This document shows, piece by piece, positions 50,000 through 58,906 of a stretch of DNA of 64,000 bases; position 1 is the stretch's first letter, and each line of letters starts with the position of its first letter. Made by a program: the position numbers and the translations under genes. Where the stretch lies: the NCBI GenBank assembly GCA_934591895.1, contig CAKTPP010000005.1:1-64000 (forward strand), in the 5' to 3' direction. The notes beneath the pieces were generated by a model, which made no database searches, had not been told where the DNA came from, and worked only from the letters and a program-made list of their open reading frames with translations. This stretch comes from an uncultured Oscillospiraceae bacterium (GTDB lineage Bacteria; Bacillota; Clostridia; Oscillospirales; Oscillospiraceae).

Positions 50000-50029
50000 A
50001 GAAAACACACTTGGAGGATTGCCTGCCAT

Positions 50030-50872
50030 ATGAGTGAAAATCAAAAGACAAACAAGCCGGCAGACGGCACGGAACTGTCGCTGTGGGACATTGCAAAGAT
50101 CCTGCTGTCCAAGCTCCACTGGCTGGTGCTTGCGGGGCTCGTTGCCGCGGCGCTCGTGTATGCGGCGGTGACCGTTTTTGTTACGCCGACTTATCAGTCG
50201 CGCGTGAGCTTTTACGTATATAACAGCACCAGCACTGTGTCGCAGGGAACGATCAACAACAGCGACCTGCAGGCAGCGGAGAGCCTTGCCACGACGTATT
50301 CCAAGATCCTGGCGAGCAATTCCGTTCTCGATTCCGTCCTCGAGGATATGCGCGCGGAGGCGACGCTGTCGAGAAAGGAGCTCAGCCGCATGGTGAAGGT
50401 GTCTGTCATTTCGGACACGCAGCTGCTGGAGGTGGTGGCGACCTCTGATGACCCGAAGCTGGCCTGCCGGATCGCGGATTCGTTTGCCAAGGTCGCACCG
50501 ACGGAGATCATCCGCATCACCAAGGCGGGCGGCGTGGAGGTCGTTGACCGGCCGGAGGTCGCACATGAAAAGTCATCACCGAGGACCGTGTTCGACAGTG
50601 CCATCGGTCTTCTGGTCGGCGTGGTGCTGGCCTCGATCCTGATCGTGGTGCGCATTCTGGCGGATACAACGATCTACCTGCCGGAGGACATCGAGCGCGC
50701 GGCAAACGTGACGATCCTCGGTGTGATTCCGGAGATCAACATCACAAATGACACCAATGCAGAGTGGACGCTGACGGAGGGAGGTGCGGTGCTTTACCAT
50801 GAAAAAGAAAGATGTGCGGAAAACCACGAGGGAAACGGTGCGGGCAAACCGGAAGCGTTTGCTGACCAATGA
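50030..50872 (+). CDS. Wzz/YveK-type chain-length and export regulator
   Basis: 280 residues with two membrane helices (~31-52 and ~190-212) framing an extracytoplasmic Wzz domain: LSLWDIAKILLSKLHW, TPTYQSRVSFYVYN, and the pre-TM2 proline segment VVDRPEVAHEKSSPR. In Gram-positives it activates the separate BY-kinase encoded next and sets polymer length. The C-terminal ~65 residues reach the cytoplasm. GGAGGATT precedes ATG 50030. It overlaps the kinase gene. Confidence 0.9.
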   Translation: MSENQKTNKPADGTELSLWDIAKILLSKLHWLVLAGLVAAALVYAAVTVFVTPTYQSRVSFYVYNSTSTVSQGTINNSDLQAAESLATTYSKILASNSVLDSVLEDMRAEATLSRKELSRMVKVSVISDTQLLEVVATSDDPKLACRIADSFAKVAPTEIIRITKAGGVEVVDRPEVAHEKSSPRTVFDSAIGLLVGVVLASILIVVRILADTTIYLPEDIERAANVTILGVIPEINITNDTNAEWTLTEGGAVLYHEKERCAENHEGNGAGKPEAFADQ

Positions 50873-51566
50873 GTCGCCGTTTGCGATCAAGGAGGCCTAC
50901 GTCAAGCTGCGCACCAGCCTGCTGTTTTGCATGACGGCGGATAAGGAGCGCCCCTGCTCGACTTTTGCCATCACGAGCGCGAAGCCCTCGGAAGGCAAGA
51001 GCCTCACTGCGGCGAACATCGCCATCAGCTACGCCATGCTCGGAAAGCGTGTCCTGCTTGTCGACGCGGATATGCGCAAGCCGACGCAGCGACGCCTGTG
51101 GAGAGTGCGGAGCTCTGCCGGCCTGTGCGACTTTCTGGCAAAGATCAGCCGGCTCGAGCTTGTGAAGGTGACGGATCTGCCGCTCTGGATCGTCTGCACC
51201 GGCACGATCCCGCCCAACCCGTCCGAGCTGCTCTCGTCCGAGCGTATGAAGCACTTCGTGGCCGAGAGCGCCAAGACCTACGATTATGTGATCATCGACA
51301 CGCCGCCGATCAACACGGTGGCGGATGCGCAGATCATCTCCACCTATGTCGACGGTGTGGTGCTCGTGACGAAATCCGGTGTGACGACGGCGGATGAGCT
51401 CAACGACGCCAGGGACGCCGTGCTGCGCGCAGGCGGGAACCTGTGCGGCGTGGTGCTCAACGATATGAATATGAAGTCCGGAAAGTATGCCTACAAATAC
51501 AAATACAAATACGGCGGCAAGTACGGATATAAGTATTCGTATTCCGATTCCTATGAAGCGCAGTAA
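50799..51566 (+). CDS. Capsular tyrosine kinase (BY-kinase, CpsD/YwqD type)
   Basis: 255 residues. MinD-like P-loop ATPase: Walker A SAKPSEGKSLTAA (~52-64), Walker A' LLVDADMRKPT, Walker B YVIIDTPPINTVADA. The C-terminal tail alternates Tyr with Lys/Gly (YAYKYKYKYGG, KYGYKYSYSDSY), the autophosphorylated tyrosine cluster that controls polymer export. The tail is partly encoded by a TACAAA repeat (51492-51512). ATG 50799 is chosen for MKKKDVRK; GTG 50784, just after GGAGG, is an alternative. Overlaps the Wzz gene by 74 bp and the phosphatase gene by 14. Confidence 0.93.
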   Translation: MKKKDVRKTTRETVRANRKRLLTNESPFAIKEAYVKLRTSLLFCMTADKERPCSTFAITSAKPSEGKSLTAANIAISYAMLGKRVLLVDADMRKPTQRRLWRVRSSAGLCDFLAKISRLELVKVTDLPLWIVCTGTIPPNPSELLSSERMKHFVAESAKTYDYVIIDTPPINTVADAQIISTYVDGVVLVTKSGVTTADELNDARDAVLRAGGNLCGVVLNDMNMKSGKYAYKYKYKYGGKYGYKYSYSDSYEAQ

Positions 51567-52212
51567 CGGCGCGGTCGACCTGTTGCTGGACTACCATGCG
51601 CACGTGCTGCCCGGCTGCGACCATGGGAGCGACGGGCTCGAGACATCCCTGCGGCAGCTCGATATGGCGGCTGCGGCCGGCGTCCGGACGATCTGCGCGA
51701 CACCGCATTTTTACCCGCACAAGGAAACGGCGCAGTCTTTCCTGCACCGCAGAGCGGAATGCGCGCAGCTGCTGCGTGCGCACCTGCCGGAGCAGGTGCC
51801 GCAGCTTTGCCTCGGTGCGGAGGTGCTCATCTGCGGCGGGATGGAGCGGCTTGACGGCCTGTGCAGTCTGTGCCGCGAGGGCACGAACGAGCTGCTGCTC
51901 GAGATGCCGTTTTATGCGTGGCCGGAGTCTGTCTGGGACACGCTGTATCAGCTGCTGGATCTGCAGGATATCCAGATCATCCTCGCACACGCCGAGCGCT
52001 ATCCGGCTGCGGACATCGAGCAGCTGGCGCGCGACGGCGTGCCGCTGCAGCTCAATGCCGCGTGCCTGACAAAGCCGCTTAAGCGCAGACGGTATTTGTC
52101 GTGGATAGAAAACGGCTATGTGAAATACATCGGCAGCGACATCCATATGCTCGGCAGCGGCTATCGGGATTGGGAGAAGTGCGCGAGGCTGCTGGGAAAG
52201 AGAATGTCATGA
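51553..52212 (+). CDS. PHP-type tyrosine-protein phosphatase (CpsB/YwqE)
   Basis: 219 residues, PHP-fold metal-dependent phosphatase that dephosphorylates the BY-kinase tail. Metal ligands: DYHAHVLPGCDHGS (~12-25), TICATPHFYPHKET, LLLEMPF, ILAHAERYP and YIGSDIHMLGS (C-terminal), each a YwqE/CpsB signature. ATG 51553 lies inside the end of the kinase gene; no strong ribosome binding site, so coupling to the kinase is likely. Kinase-phosphatase adjacency is standard in Gram-positive capsule loci. Confidence 0.92.
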   Translation: MKRSNGAVDLLLDYHAHVLPGCDHGSDGLETSLRQLDMAAAAGVRTICATPHFYPHKETAQSFLHRRAECAQLLRAHLPEQVPQLCLGAEVLICGGMERLDGLCSLCREGTNELLLEMPFYAWPESVWDTLYQLLDLQDIQIILAHAERYPAADIEQLARDGVPLQLNAACLTKPLKRRRYLSWIENGYVKYIGSDIHMLGSGYRDWEKCARLLGKRMS

Positions 52213-52994
52213 AACAGGATGCGCTGACCGGAGCGGCCGACAGGCAGCCGCTGGTTTCCGTGATCATGCCTGCGTACAATGCGGAGAAGTATATCGGGGA
52301 AGCCGTTGCCTCCGTGCGTGCTCAGACGTATGAAAACTGGGAGCTGCTGATCCTGGATGACGGGTCTGCTGACCGCACTGCTGAGATCGCGGAGCGCTGT
52401 GCGCAGCAGGATGCACGCATTCGGGTCCTGCACAATCCGGAGAATATGGGCGTTGCACGCACAAGAAACCGCGGCTTTGATCTCGCGCAGGGGGAATGGA
52501 TCGCGCTGCTCGACAGCGACGATAGGTGGCGCGAACAGAAGCTGGAAAAGCAGCTTGCCGTGGCGAGGAGTTCGGATGCGGATATTGTCTATTGTTCGTA
52601 TGCGATGATAGACGAAAACGGCTGCCATTTGTCGGATTTCATCGTTCCGGAAACGACGTCCTATCATGCCATGCTTGAGGAAAGTGTGCTCAGCTGTTCC
52701 ACTGTGCTGATACGGCGGGATGTTTTATGTGGCCATCGTTTTTGTGCGCAGTATTATCACGAGGACTATGCACTCTGGCTGGAGCTGATGCGTTCCGGCT
52801 GCCGGGCCTTGGCGAGCAGAGAGATTTTGGCAGACTACCGTGTTGCGAAGGGCTCTCGTTCGAGCGATAAGCTCAAATCTGCCAGATACCGCTGGCGGAT
52901 CTATCGGGATGTCGAGCGGCTCTCGCTGCCGCGATCGACTCGCGCATTTTTTGCCTACGCGCTCCATGGCGTGCGTAAGCACAGGAGGATCTGA
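52209..52994 (+). CDS. Glycosyltransferase family 2
   Basis: 261 residues, inverting GT-A enzyme. PLVSVIMPAYNAEKYIGEAV (core SVIMPAYNAEKYI), LLILDDGSADRT, NPENMGVARTRNRG, and IALLDSDDRWRE with the D-x-D metal site. HEDYALWLELMRSG is the acceptor-side motif. It adds one sugar to the lipid-linked repeat unit. Start overlaps the preceding stop (ATGA) with AAAGAGAA upstream. Confidence 0.92.
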   Translation: MKQDALTGAADRQPLVSVIMPAYNAEKYIGEAVASVRAQTYENWELLILDDGSADRTAEIAERCAQQDARIRVLHNPENMGVARTRNRGFDLAQGEWIALLDSDDRWREQKLEKQLAVARSSDADIVYCSYAMIDENGCHLSDFIVPETTSYHAMLEESVLSCSTVLIRRDVLCGHRFCAQYYHEDYALWLELMRSGCRALASREILADYRVAKGSRSSDKLKSARYRWRIYRDVERLSLPRSTRAFFAYALHGVRKHRRI

Positions 52995-52996
52995 CT

Positions 52997-53860
52997 ATGG
53001 AGGCGGTAAAGGATATGACTGCGCACCAGACGCTCCTGCTGGAGATGCTCAAGGACTTTGACGCCGTGTGCCGCAGGCACCATATATCCTATCAGCTCTT
53101 CGCCGGAACGGCGCTGGGCGCCGTTCGTCACCACGGCTTCATCCCGTGGGACGACGATGTGGATGTGATCCTCCTGCGCAGCGAATACGACCGCTTTTTC
53201 GCTGAGGCGGCCGGGGACTTTGACCCCGAGCGCTACTATGTACAGCAGGAAAACAGTGCGCACTGGCCCATGCAGTTTTCCAAGCTGCGCAGAAACCATA
53301 CGGCCTGCATCGAAAAATATCATCCGAAAGACCCGCTCGTCCACCAGGGCGTCTACATAGACATTTTTCCGTGCGACAATCTTTCGGATCGGCCGCTGAC
53401 GCGGCGGCTGCAGTTTGCGGCGTCCAAGGCGATCATTGCAAAGGCGCTCTATGCGCGCGGCTATGAGACGGACAGCGCGGCAAAAAAAGCGTTCCTGCAG
53501 CTTTGCCGGCCGCTGCCGCGCCGGACGCTGGAAGCGGTCTGCATGCGCAGAGGAGATGACCGGACCGCGCTGCTGCATTCGTTTCTGGCAGCGGGCAGAC
53601 GGTTTGAGAAAAATCTGCTCCCGCGCGAGTGGCTGACGGAATCGGTCGAGCTCCCGTTTGAGGACGGCCTGTTTCCGGTCTCGGCGCATTATGACGCGCT
53701 GCTGACGCAGCTGTACGGCGACTGGCATGCGCTCCCGCCGCCGGAGGCGCGCAGGTGTAAGCAGCACGCCGCGATCCTCGATCTGGAGCATTCCTATCAG
53801 CGGTATATCGATGAGCAGGCTGCAATGGAGATCACCGAGTTTACCCGCAGCATCCGCTGA
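52997..53860 (+). CDS. LicD-family phosphotransferase
   Basis: 287 residues. LicD nucleotidyl/phosphotransferases add phosphocholine or other phospho-groups to surface glycans. Marks: ISYQLFAGTALGAVRHHGFIPWDDDVDV (core GTALGAVRHHGFIPW, DDDVDV ~48-54), FSKLRRNHTACIE, and VYIDIFPCDNL. Start 52997 lies 2 bp after the glycosyltransferase stop with AGGAGG. Suggests the polymer carries a phosphodiester-linked group, donor unknown. Confidence 0.9.
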   Translation: MEAVKDMTAHQTLLLEMLKDFDAVCRRHHISYQLFAGTALGAVRHHGFIPWDDDVDVILLRSEYDRFFAEAAGDFDPERYYVQQENSAHWPMQFSKLRRNHTACIEKYHPKDPLVHQGVYIDIFPCDNLSDRPLTRRLQFAASKAIIAKALYARGYETDSAAKKAFLQLCRPLPRRTLEAVCMRRGDDRTALLHSFLAAGRRFEKNLLPREWLTESVELPFEDGLFPVSAHYDALLTQLYGDWHALPPPEARRCKQHAAILDLEHSYQRYIDEQAAMEITEFTRSIR

Positions 53861-53914
53861 AAAACAGGCGGTATTTCCATGTTGTATAGTTTTCAAGATG
53901 AGAGAGTAAGAAGT

Positions 53915-55222
53915 ATGGATAAAAAGCCTGCGCCCTTGCGGGTGCTTGTGGTCAGCCACAATGTGTTCAGTGCTTCCGGAAATATGGGAAAAACGATGAT
54001 GCGCATGCTGGCCGGCATTTCCCCGGAAAACCTTGCACAGGTGTATTTTCATCAGGAGATCCCGACCAGAACATGCTGCCTTCGTTATTTCCGCATCACG
54101 GACAGCGATGTGCTGCGCTCGGTCTTTACCCGCAGAGCGCATTACCGCGCGTTTTCAAGCTGCGACATCGATGAAGCTGCATCTCAGAGCAGAACGGACA
54201 CGGGCAATCTGGCCAAGGTCTATCAGTTTTCGAGGCGGCGCACCCCGATGATCTATTTTCTGCGCGATACCATGTGGCGCCTCGGGAAATGGAAGACGCG
54301 CGCGCTCGAAGACTGGGCGAGAGCGTTTGCACCGGATGTGATTTTTTTCGCAGCGGGGGACTATGCGTTTTCGTACCGCGTTGCGCTCTATCTGTCCGGG
54401 CTGCTCCATGTGCCGGTCACCATGTGGTGTGCGGATGATTTTTATATCGCACCGCAGCAAAGCAAGTCGCCGTTGAGACGGCTGCACAGCCACCGCTTGC
54501 GCAGGCTGGCACAGCGTATTACGGAGCGCTCGAAGAGCGTCATCACAATCAGTGACGCGATGCAGAGAGACTATGCGCGGCTGTTTGGCTTTCCGGTGCA
54601 GACGGTGCGCATTTCGAGCGGCGTCAATGCCGCGGCGCTGCCGCGGGAGGAGCGCGAAGGCATTTCCTACGTCGGCAATCTGGGCATAGATCGCATCACG
54701 CCGCTGGTCGGGCTGGGGCGCGCCCTGAAGGCGGCGCAGCTGCCGGGCTTTGAGACGATCCGCGTGTATTCCGGCGAGCGCAGCCCTGCGACTCTGGCGC
54801 AGATCAGCGAGGACAACGGCCTCACGTTCTGCGGCCGGCTGACGGAGCAGGAGGTCGAGCGGGTCCTGGGCGCGAGCAAGTTTCTGCTTCTTGTGGAGTC
54901 GTTTGATCGCAGCGCCGTCCGTAGGACAAAGTATTCCCTGTCGACAAAGGTCGCGGAGAGTCTGCGCAGCGGAGCGTGCATCATCGCCTATGGGCCGGAT
55001 GAGATCGCATCGATCGAGTATCTGGCGCAGCACCGTGCTGCGTGCGTGCTGAAATCGGCGCAGGAGCTGCCGGGCGCGATCCGGCGCCTCTGTGCAGCGC
55101 CTGACGCGTATGCTGCGTATACAAGGTGCGCCCAATCGCTGGCCGAACGGTTTCACAGCGCCGAAACGAACGAAAAGCGCATGGAAACGATCCTTGCGGC
55201 AGCGGCAACATCGACGATATGA
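53915..55222 (+). CDS. Glycosyltransferase family 4
   Basis: 435 residues, GT-B fold. N-terminal LRVLVVSHNVFSASGNMGKTM (core LVVSHNVFSASGNMG), VPVTMWCADDFY, SVITISDAMQRDYARLFG, ISYVGNLGIDR at the domain hinge, then the donor-binding end SLSTKVAESLRSGACIIAYGPDE, where E-x7-G stands in for the family E-x7-E. Acts on the cytoplasmic lipid-linked repeat. Start ATG 53915 gives a natural beginning for the first beta strand; ATG 53879 with AGGCGG upstream is equally possible. Confidence 0.85.
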   Translation: MDKKPAPLRVLVVSHNVFSASGNMGKTMMRMLAGISPENLAQVYFHQEIPTRTCCLRYFRITDSDVLRSVFTRRAHYRAFSSCDIDEAASQSRTDTGNLAKVYQFSRRRTPMIYFLRDTMWRLGKWKTRALEDWARAFAPDVIFFAAGDYAFSYRVALYLSGLLHVPVTMWCADDFYIAPQQSKSPLRRLHSHRLRRLAQRITERSKSVITISDAMQRDYARLFGFPVQTVRISSGVNAAALPREEREGISYVGNLGIDRITPLVGLGRALKAAQLPGFETIRVYSGERSPATLAQISEDNGLTFCGRLTEQEVERVLGASKFLLLVESFDRSAVRRTKYSLSTKVAESLRSGACIIAYGPDEIASIEYLAQHRAACVLKSAQELPGAIRRLCAAPDAYAAYTRCAQSLAERFHSAETNEKRMETILAAAATSTI

Positions 55223-55237
55223 TCGGAGCTGGTGCAC

Positions 55238-56437
55238 ATGAAAGTGCTGTTTGTGAATCTGGTATACGGAGTGGGAAGCACCGGAAAAATCATCGCCGAC
55301 ATGATGGAGGTCTTGAAAAGATCCGGCCATGATGCCAAGGCTTTATATGGAACGGGAGAAAAATCCGATGATCCGGATGCGGTGCGGGTATCCGGAAAGC
55401 CCGGATACTATTTTCATAACGCCGTGTCGCGCTTCACCGATCACGCGGGGCTGTATTCTTGGGCGGCGACCCGAAAACTCATTCGGGAGATCCGCGCGTT
55501 TTCGCCCGATGTGATCCATCTTCATACGCTGCATGGCTTCTATGTGAACTATGAGATGCTGTTTCGTTTTCTCAAGCAGGCGGGCGTCCCCGTGATCTGG
55601 ACGTTGCATGATTGCTGGGCGTTTACCGGACATTGCACGCACTTCTCTCAGGCAAACTGCACGCAGTGGCAGACGCTGTGTCGGGACTGCCGGCTGCTCT
55701 GCCGATACCCGCATTGCTATGGCAGGGGCGATGTAACGCGCAATTACCTTCGGAAAAAGGCTGCCTTCACCGGAGTAACAAATCTGACCCTCACGACGCC
55801 CTCACAGTGGCTTGCGGATCAGGCGGCACACTCGTTTCTGCGGGATTATCCGTGTGTGGTCGTCCCGAACGGGATCGACCGTGCGGTGTTCCGCCCGCAG
55901 CCAAGCGGCCTGCGGGCAGCGTATCATCTGCAGGATAAGAAGATCGTCCTCGGCGTTGCCAACGCGTGGAACGCGCGAAAGGGCTTGCCGGATATGCTGG
56001 CTCTTGCCGAGCGGCTGGGCGCGGCATATCAGGTCGTCCTGATCGGCCTGACGGAGAGGCAGCTTCCGCATATCCCGCCCAATGTGCTCGGGCTTCTGCG
56101 GACGGCGGATCGGACGGAGCTGGCGCAGTGGTATACGGCGGCAGATGTGTTCGTGAACCCGACCTATGAGGAGACGTTCGGCCTGACCACCGTGGAGGCG
56201 CAGGCGTGCGGAACACCGGCAGTGGTCTATGCGACGGACGGCTGTCCGGAGACGCTGCTCACGGAGGACAGTGTTCTCGTTGCGCAAGGGGATCGGGAGG
56301 CGCTGGTGCGCGCCGTGCGTGAGGTCGTTCAGCGGGGCGTTTGCGTGGACGATCACGCGGCCGACCGGCTCGATAAGAATCGGGCATATGAGAAATATAT
56401 CCAGCTGTACGAGTGCGTGTGCAGCGACGGTGACTGA
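55238..56437 (+). CDS. Glycosyltransferase family 4 (WcaC-like)
   Basis: 399 residues, GT-B. MKVLFVNLVYGVGSTGKI, HLHTLHGFYVNYEMLF, TLHDCWAFTGHCTHF followed by a Cys-rich stretch (CTQWQTLCRDCRLLC), PNGIDRAVF, NAWNARKGLPDM, and NPTYEETFGLTTVEAQACGTPAV with the E-x7-E type motif. This combination with the CxxC-rich insert is typical of colanic-acid WcaC relatives. ATG 55238, 9 nt after GGAG, rather than GTG 55232. Confidence 0.9.
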   Translation: MKVLFVNLVYGVGSTGKIIADMMEVLKRSGHDAKALYGTGEKSDDPDAVRVSGKPGYYFHNAVSRFTDHAGLYSWAATRKLIREIRAFSPDVIHLHTLHGFYVNYEMLFRFLKQAGVPVIWTLHDCWAFTGHCTHFSQANCTQWQTLCRDCRLLCRYPHCYGRGDVTRNYLRKKAAFTGVTNLTLTTPSQWLADQAAHSFLRDYPCVVVPNGIDRAVFRPQPSGLRAAYHLQDKKIVLGVANAWNARKGLPDMLALAERLGAAYQVVLIGLTERQLPHIPPNVLGLLRTADRTELAQWYTAADVFVNPTYEETFGLTTVEAQACGTPAVVYATDGCPETLLTEDSVLVAQGDREALVRAVREVVQRGVCVDDHAADRLDKNRAYEKYIQLYECVCSDGD

Positions 56438-56511
56438 GAGAATGCGGCAGCCAACGCGCTTCGACGCGCAGATGCATGGCATTTGCGCAGCAGAGCCGTC
56501 GCAAAACAAAC

Positions 56512-56536
56512 GCCACAGGGGCTTGCCCTCTGTGGC
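56512..56536 (+). other. Intra-operon hairpin before wzy
   Basis: Stem GCCACAG-GGGC / GCCC-T-CTGTGGC in the only sizeable gap (121 bp) of the operon. No T run follows, so full termination is unlikely. Confidence 0.5.
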
Positions 56537-56558
56537 AATCCAACTTGTGAGGATCCAT

Positions 56559-57755
56559 ATGCAAAAAATCGACATCAAGTCTCTGACCCTGAAAATTCTA
56601 TATGGTTTTGCAGGGGCGATCGTGTGCCTGCGGGTACTGCATATGGATCGTTATGTCAGCTTCTGCTTTTATGCGGCCTTCCTTTTCACGCTGCTGTTCT
56701 GGATGACATGCGCGCGGCAAAAAATGGAGCGGGTCGAGGCGTGGATGCTTGGCGGATTGATCCTTGCACTGATCAACGTCCTCATCAACGCCGCTCTGAG
56801 CGGCACGGCGGTCACTGTGCAGTATCTTAAAAAGCTGCTGTCCTTTTTCGGAACCATGCTGTTTTTCTCCGCTGCTTATAAAACGGTGCCGAATGCATCG
56901 CTTCGCCGCTGGATTTATGGTATTCTGGACTTCGTATCCGTCTATCTGATCATTGCTTATTTTTATCAGGGACGGCGTGCCTATCTGCTTCATGGCGTTG
57001 TCTCCGGCTACCTGACGTTTGGCTTTACCAATCCGAATCTGACAGGATTGTTCCTTGCCGGCATGATCATGCTGGAAATGAACCGGCTTCCGACCCTGAC
57101 ACGCTCCTGGAAGCAAATTCCCGCATGGACGGAAGTCTGCTTCCTGTTGTTTTTCCTTTGGAAAACAAGGGCCAGAAATGCGCTGCTTGCTGTCGTGCTG
57201 TTTCTGCTTTTCTTCTTTGCGGTGCGTTTGCGCAAGGTGAAGGAGTTCCGTTCCGGGAAAGTCTTTTGCAAAATCGCAGCGGTCTGGCCGCTCCTCTTCG
57301 CCGGGCTGTATATTCCGCTGCTGCAGCTGCCCGGCGTGGTCAAGCTGTTTTCGTTTTTGGTCTCTGAAGGGAAAAAACTCACATCACGTATGGAGATCTG
57401 GCTGCGCGCATTGCGGCAGTGGGCGTCCTCGCCGGTTTTCGGCGCCTATGCGCAGGTGAGCGGCGGCACGGGAAGCAGTCAGCTCCATAACACGCACATC
57501 GATATTCTGGTATCCTATGGCCCGATCGTTTTATGCATTGTCTGTTTTGCGCTGTATTCCCTGATCTATATGGATGGAAAGCGCCAGTCCAGACAGCAGT
57601 TTCTTTTCACGCTCGGCTTTGCCTGCGAGATCGTTCTGGGGGTCGGTGAGGCTGCGATCTTTTCCGGCGGCCTCGGTGTATATTTGTACGCAGGCACCTT
57701 CCTGCTCCTTCGGAATTTTTATCAGACAGATGCGGATTCGGAGCTGCTGCCATGA
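56559..57755 (+). CDS. wzy: O-antigen/exopolysaccharide polymerase (Wzy-like)
   Basis: 398 residues, almost entirely hydrophobic with about ten predicted helices and a long loop at ~265-320 (VKLFSFLVSEGKKLTSRMEIWLRA core SRMEIWLRA, then HNTHIDILVSYG), the Wzy/WaaL pattern. FGFTNPNLTGLFLAGMIMLE lies mid-protein. It would join repeat units outside the membrane. Low sequence conservation is normal; position in the locus supports the call. ATG 56559 with GTGAGG upstream. The gene shares ATGA with the next gene. Confidence 0.85.
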   Translation: MQKIDIKSLTLKILYGFAGAIVCLRVLHMDRYVSFCFYAAFLFTLLFWMTCARQKMERVEAWMLGGLILALINVLINAALSGTAVTVQYLKKLLSFFGTMLFFSAAYKTVPNASLRRWIYGILDFVSVYLIIAYFYQGRRAYLLHGVVSGYLTFGFTNPNLTGLFLAGMIMLEMNRLPTLTRSWKQIPAWTEVCFLLFFLWKTRARNALLAVVLFLLFFFAVRLRKVKEFRSGKVFCKIAAVWPLLFAGLYIPLLQLPGVVKLFSFLVSEGKKLTSRMEIWLRALRQWASSPVFGAYAQVSGGTGSSQLHNTHIDILVSYGPIVLCIVCFALYSLIYMDGKRQSRQQFLFTLGFACEIVLGVGEAAIFSGGLGVYLYAGTFLLLRNFYQTDADSELLP

Positions 57756-58906
57756 ACATCATTTTTTTATCCAATTACTACAACCACCATCAGGCGCCCC
57801 TTTGCAGCGCTCTGTCCACCCAGGCGGATGTGGCGTTCCGGTTCATCGCCTGCGGAGAGATGACGGAGGAACGCCGGGAAATGTGGGGCGAATGGAGCTG
57901 CTTGCCCGACTTTGTCTTCGTACCGAAGTCGCAGGCGGACTGGGATAAGGTCTCGCAGGATATTCTGGACGCAGATGCCGTAATCGTCGGCTCAGCGCCG
58001 CAGGCGCTTTTGAGAGAGCGGCTGAAGGCGGGCAAGCTGATCTTCCGCTATCAGGAGAGGCCATTGAAAAATGGCGCGGAGCCCTTGAAGATCCTTCCGC
58101 GCCTGCTGAGATGGCATATGTGGAATCCGCCGGGCAAACCGGTGTACTTGCTGTGCGCCAGCGCGTATGCCGCCGGTGATTACGCGAAAATGGGGCTGTT
58201 TCGCGGGAAAGCATACAAGTGGGGCTACTTTCCCGAAACGCGTCTCTATGACATTCGAGCCCTGCTCGCGCAGAAGGAAGCGGGCAGCATTTTCTGGGCC
58301 GGGCGCTTTCTGGACTGGAAGCATCCGGATGATGCACTCAGAGCGGCTGCGCGGCTTCGTGACGACGGTTATGTTTTCAAGCTGCGTATCGCCGGCGCGG
58401 GCGTTCTGGAGCCGCAGCTGCGCGAGATGATCTCCCGGCTGCATCTCGGCGGCTGTGTGCAGCTTTTGGGCAGCCTGCGTCCGGAGCAGGTGCGCATCGA
58501 GATGGAACGCAGCAAAATATTTCTCTTTACCTCGGATCGACGCGAGGGCTGGGGCGCTGTGTTGAACGAAGCCATGAACAGCGGCTGCGCGGTCGCTGCA
58601 AGTGACGCAGCCGGCGCAGCGCCGTTTCTGGTCAAGGACGGCGTGAATGGGAGCGTTTATCATTCCGGTGATACGCAGGAGCTGTATGAAAAGGTGCGGC
58701 GGCTGTTGGACGATACGGCTGCGCAGGATGGCTTTGGCAGTGCAGCCTATCAGACCATTGCGGAGCTCTGGAATGCAGAAACTGCCGCAAAACGCCTGCT
58801 GCAGCTGTCTCAGGCGCTTTTGGAAGGACAGAACGCAGCAAAACTGTTCGCGGACGGGCCGTGCAGTCCGGCACATCCGCTGCGGGAGGACTGGTATCGA
58901 AAATGA
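57752..58906 (+). CDS. Glycosyltransferase family 4
   Basis: 384 residues. MNIIFLSNYYNHHQAPLCSAL is a recurrent N-terminus in clostridial capsule GT4 enzymes (core SNYYNHHQAPL). Then IFRYQERPLKNG, IFWAGRFLDWKHPDDAL (hinge strand), LRIAGAGVLEPQL, LGSLRPEQV, and FTSDRREGWGAVLNEAMNSGCAVAAS (core REGWGAVLNEAMNSGC; E-x7-E motif). Transfers a sugar to the repeat unit. Begins on the wzy stop (ATGA). Confidence 0.9.
   Translation: MNIIFLSNYYNHHQAPLCSALSTQADVAFRFIACGEMTEERREMWGEWSCLPDFVFVPKSQADWDKVSQDILDADAVIVGSAPQALLRERLKAGKLIFRYQERPLKNGAEPLKILPRLLRWHMWNPPGKPVYLLCASAYAAGDYAKMGLFRGKAYKWGYFPETRLYDIRALLAQKEAGSIFWAGRFLDWKHPDDALRAAARLRDDGYVFKLRIAGAGVLEPQLREMISRLHLGGCVQLLGSLRPEQVRIEMERSKIFLFTSDRREGWGAVLNEAMNSGCAVAASDAAGAAPFLVKDGVNGSVYHSGDTQELYEKVRRLLDDTAAQDGFGSAAYQTIAELWNAETAAKRLLQLSQALLEGQNAAKLFADGPCSPAHPLREDWYRK

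Noticed and set aside
51481..51545. The tandem repeat at the kinase tail as a CRISPR or VNTR array
   Set aside because: Only 3.5 units of 6 bp, in frame within the gene; no spacers.
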